A DNA stretch of 7,768 bases from Candidatus Caccocola faecipullorum (lineage in GTDB: Bacteria > Synergistota > Synergistia > Synergistales > Synergistaceae): NCBI GenBank assembly GCA_018716365.1, contig DVKA01000163.1, positions 1 through 7,768 of the forward strand, in the 5' to 3' direction. The position numbers and the translations under genes are program-made. Numbering within the stretch: the first letter of the stretch is position 1; the number at the start of each line of letters is the position of its first letter. The notes under the pieces are model-generated. The model ran no database searches. It was given only the letters and a program-made list of their open reading frames with translations, and was not told the origin of the DNA. Shown here one piece after another: positions 6,152 through 7,768 of this stretch.

Positions 6152-6679
6152 CTATTTCTCCGCCGCTACCTTGGCCTTCATGTAGTTCATGAGGCCGCCC
6201 GCTTTCATTATGTCGTTTTCAAGGTCGCTCACGGCGTCTCCGTGGAAGGTCTCGCCGTTCGTCGCGTCCTTTATCGTGCCGGTCGAGAGTTCGACTTCAA
6301 GCTGGTCTCCGTCCTTGATTTTCCCGGCCTTTATCGCATCGGACAGCCCCTTGACGAAGAGCACGGGGTAGCCGTTGTTTATCGCGTTTCTGTAATAGAT
6401 GCGGCTGCACGTCTCGGCGAGGACGCAGGGGACGCCCGCGTACTCGATGCAGTAGACGGCGTGCTCGCGGCTGGAGCCGCAGCCGAAGTTCTTGCCCGCG
6501 ACGACGAAGTCTCCGGGCTTCACTTCCTTTGCAAAGTTCTCCTTGCCGGGATAGTACTCGAAAGCGTACTGCGGCATATTCTTCGGGTCCGTCTCCGCAA
6601 GATATTTATTGTGATAGATGAGGTCGGTATCGACGTCGTCGCTGAATACCCACGCTCTGCCTTTGAGAATTTCGCCCAT
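6152..6679 (-). CDS. LeuD-type hydro-lyase small subunit (first pair)
   Basis: Small subunit of the first hydro-lyase pair, 175 aa. Family landmarks are SDDVDTDLI (residues 13-21), the substrate-loop region HNKYLAETDP (23-32), AGKNFGCGSSREHAV (61-75) and ETCSRIYYRNAINNGYPV (89-106). The loop reads YLAE, without the Arg of the YLRT motif that reads the distal carboxylate in archaeal homoaconitase. This differs from the YTYT of the other small subunit in the operon, so the two pairs probably act on different substrates or faces of one substrate. The start has AGGAGG 9 nt upstream, directly after the TAG stop of its large-subunit partner; the next pair begins 23 nt downstream. The exact reaction is not recognisable. 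Confidence 0.9.
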   Translation of the reverse strand: MGEILKGRAWVFSDDVDTDLIYHNKYLAETDPKNMPQYAFEYYPGKENFAKEVKPGDFVVAGKNFGCGSSREHAVYCIEYAGVPCVLAETCSRIYYRNAINNGYPVLFVKGLSDAIKAGKIKDGDQLEVELSTGTIKDATNGETFHGDAVSDLENDIMKAGGLMNYMKAKVAAEK

Positions 6680-6694
6680 AACGCTCTTCCTCCT

Positions 6695-7768
6695 CTACTT
6701 GAGTATCTCTCTCGGGTCGGTGATGCAGCCCTTGACCGCCGTCGCCATCGCCGTCATCGGGCTCATGAGGTACGTGTGGCTTCCCTTGCCGACCTTGCCG
6801 ATGAAGTTGCGGTTCGTCGTCGAGCAGCCAACGTCGCCCGACGGCATAGCGCCGTAGTGCTCCGCGGTGCAGAGCGAGCAGGTCGGGTTCGTGAAGACTA
6901 TTCCAGCCTTCAGGAAATCGGCCGCCATGCCCTCTTCGACGCAGCGAAGCTGGACTTCGGTCGTCGACGGGGTGATTATCGTGCGCACCGTCGGGCTGAC
7001 CTTGCCGCCGCCCGCCACGAGCACGTCGTGGGCGGCCTTGATGTCTTCGTAGCGTCCGTTCGAGCAGGAGCCGATGTGGACCTGATCGACGTGCGTTCCG
7101 GCTATCTCGCGCACCGGCTTCACATTGTCCGGCGCATCAGGGCAGGATGCCATAGGCTCAAGCTCGTTCACGTCATAATGCAGCACGCGGCAGTATTCGG
7201 CGTCCGGGTCGGCCTTGAGCTCTTCTGCGAGCTTTGCGACTTCCGGTCCGGCGCGCTCGACGAGCCACTTGAGCACTTCGCCGTTCGGCATGATGAGAGG
7301 AACCTTGCCGCTCATCTCTGTGACCATCGAGCAGAGCGTGATACGCTCGGCGAGCGTCGCGTTCTCTATCGTGTCGCCGGTGAACTCGACCGCAAGGAAG
7401 TCCATGCCGCCCGCGCCCAAGTCGCCGACTATTTTGGTCAGCAGGTCTCTCATGCAGACGCCCTTAGCGAACTTGCCGGTCACTTCGATTTTCATCGTCT
7501 CGGGGACGCGGAACCAGTTGACGCCCGCGATGTACGAGGCTGCGATGTCTGAGTTGCCGACGCCGGTAGCAAAAGCCCCCACCGCGCCGAGGAGGTTCAT
7601 ATGGCTGTCGGTGCCGAGTACGACGTCGCCGGGCTTGATCATTCCGGCTTCGAGCATGACGTGCTGCCCGATTCCGTGGTTTATGTCGAAGAGGCGAGTG
7701 ACGCCCTGACGTTTGCAGAATTCGCGGATTATCTTCTGGTTCGTGGCTACCTTCTCGGAGTGGGCGGG
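6695..7768 (-). CDS. LeuC-type hydro-lyase large subunit (first pair), 5' end outside window
   Basis: The visible part is the C-terminal 357 residues; the frame is open to the right edge, so the start lies outside. The missing N-terminal part should be roughly 60-70 residues by comparison with its 418-aa paralogue. Iron-sulfur ligands are present, counting from the first visible residue: Cys235 in GSCSNGR and Cys297/Cys300 in NPTCSLC. Around them the sequence departs from the usual pattern: NPTCSLC for NPGCGPC, TDSHMNLLG for SDSHTCTYG, and GIGQH where most relatives have G-(I/V)-CHQ. The cluster and Asp-Ser-His are kept, so an active enzyme with altered specificity is likely rather than a decayed copy. 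It is followed after 15 nt by its small-subunit partner. The natural substrate is unknown; aconitase, mesaconase or dimethylmalate-type activity are candidates. Confidence 0.9.
   Translation of the reverse strand, partial: PAHSEKVATNQKIIREFCKRQGVTRLFDINHGIGQHVMLEAGMIKPGDVVLGTDSHMNLLGAVGAFATGVGNSDIAASYIAGVNWFRVPETMKIEVTGKFAKGVCMRDLLTKIVGDLGAGGMDFLAVEFTGDTIENATLAERITLCSMVTEMSGKVPLIMPNGEVLKWLVERAGPEVAKLAEELKADPDAEYCRVLHYDVNELEPMASCPDAPDNVKPVREIAGTHVDQVHIGSCSNGRYEDIKAAHDVLVAGGGKVSPTVRTIITPSTTEVQLRCVEEGMAADFLKAGIVFTNPTCSLCTAEHYGAMPSGDVGCSTTNRNFIGKVGKGSHTYLMSPMTAMATAVKGCITDPREILK

Noticed and set aside
4644..6185. Plus-strand open frame of 513 codons opposite the second LeuC/LeuD-like pair
   Set aside because: Antisense to two recognisable enzymes and without its own family resemblance.
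6116..7552. Plus-strand open frame of 478 codons opposite the first LeuC/LeuD-like pair
   Set aside because: Antisense shadow that spans the junction of two real genes; no recognisable motifs.
4376..7768. Leucine biosynthesis operon
   Set aside because: No leuA or typical leuB; the dehydrogenase carries Icd-like NADP residues, and citrate lyase genes follow.

Overview
The window carries one gene cluster, entirely on the minus strand and transcribed from right to left. In transcription order it encodes: the C-terminal part of a LeuC-type hydro-lyase large subunit (entering from the right edge), its LeuD-type small subunit, a second complete LeuC/LeuD-type pair, an isocitrate-dehydrogenase-like beta-decarboxylating dehydrogenase, and the three citrate lyase subunits citD, citE and citF. 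A perfect hairpin terminator lies about 45 nt beyond citF. The remaining 160 nt to the left edge are AT-rich, contain a 23-bp tandem repeat, and hold no gene that I can support.

Genes are tightly packed (gaps of 15, 23, 1, 73, 102, 0 and 11 nt), and most starts have an AGGAGG-type ribosome binding site. The two long gaps, before the dehydrogenase gene's start and before citD, each contain a GC-rich RNA hairpin. They divide the cluster into hydro-lyases, dehydrogenase and citrate lyase blocks that may be expressed at different levels.

Together the enzymes could join 2-oxoglutarate, isocitrate, cis-aconitate and citrate to acetate plus oxaloacetate. Run towards citrate cleavage, this would be a short ATP-independent piece of a reversed citric acid cycle that could drain 2-oxoglutarate from amino acid fermentation. 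Run the other way, citrate would feed 2-oxoglutarate and NADPH. This is inference. Substrates of LeuC/LeuD-type enzymes cannot be fixed by eye, and a methylaspartate-type route (mesaconate, citramalate, citramalate lyase) is the main alternative for the hydro-lyase and lyase parts.

The organism looks like a fermentative anaerobic bacterium of medium-high GC content. Gene content, and free use of ATA and AGA codons despite the GC content, made me think of Synergistota (Cloacibacillus-like), but this is an impression and no marker gene proves it. citE and citF use almost only AAA for lysine, whereas the dehydrogenase gene uses mostly AAG, so the cluster may be assembled from parts with different histories.
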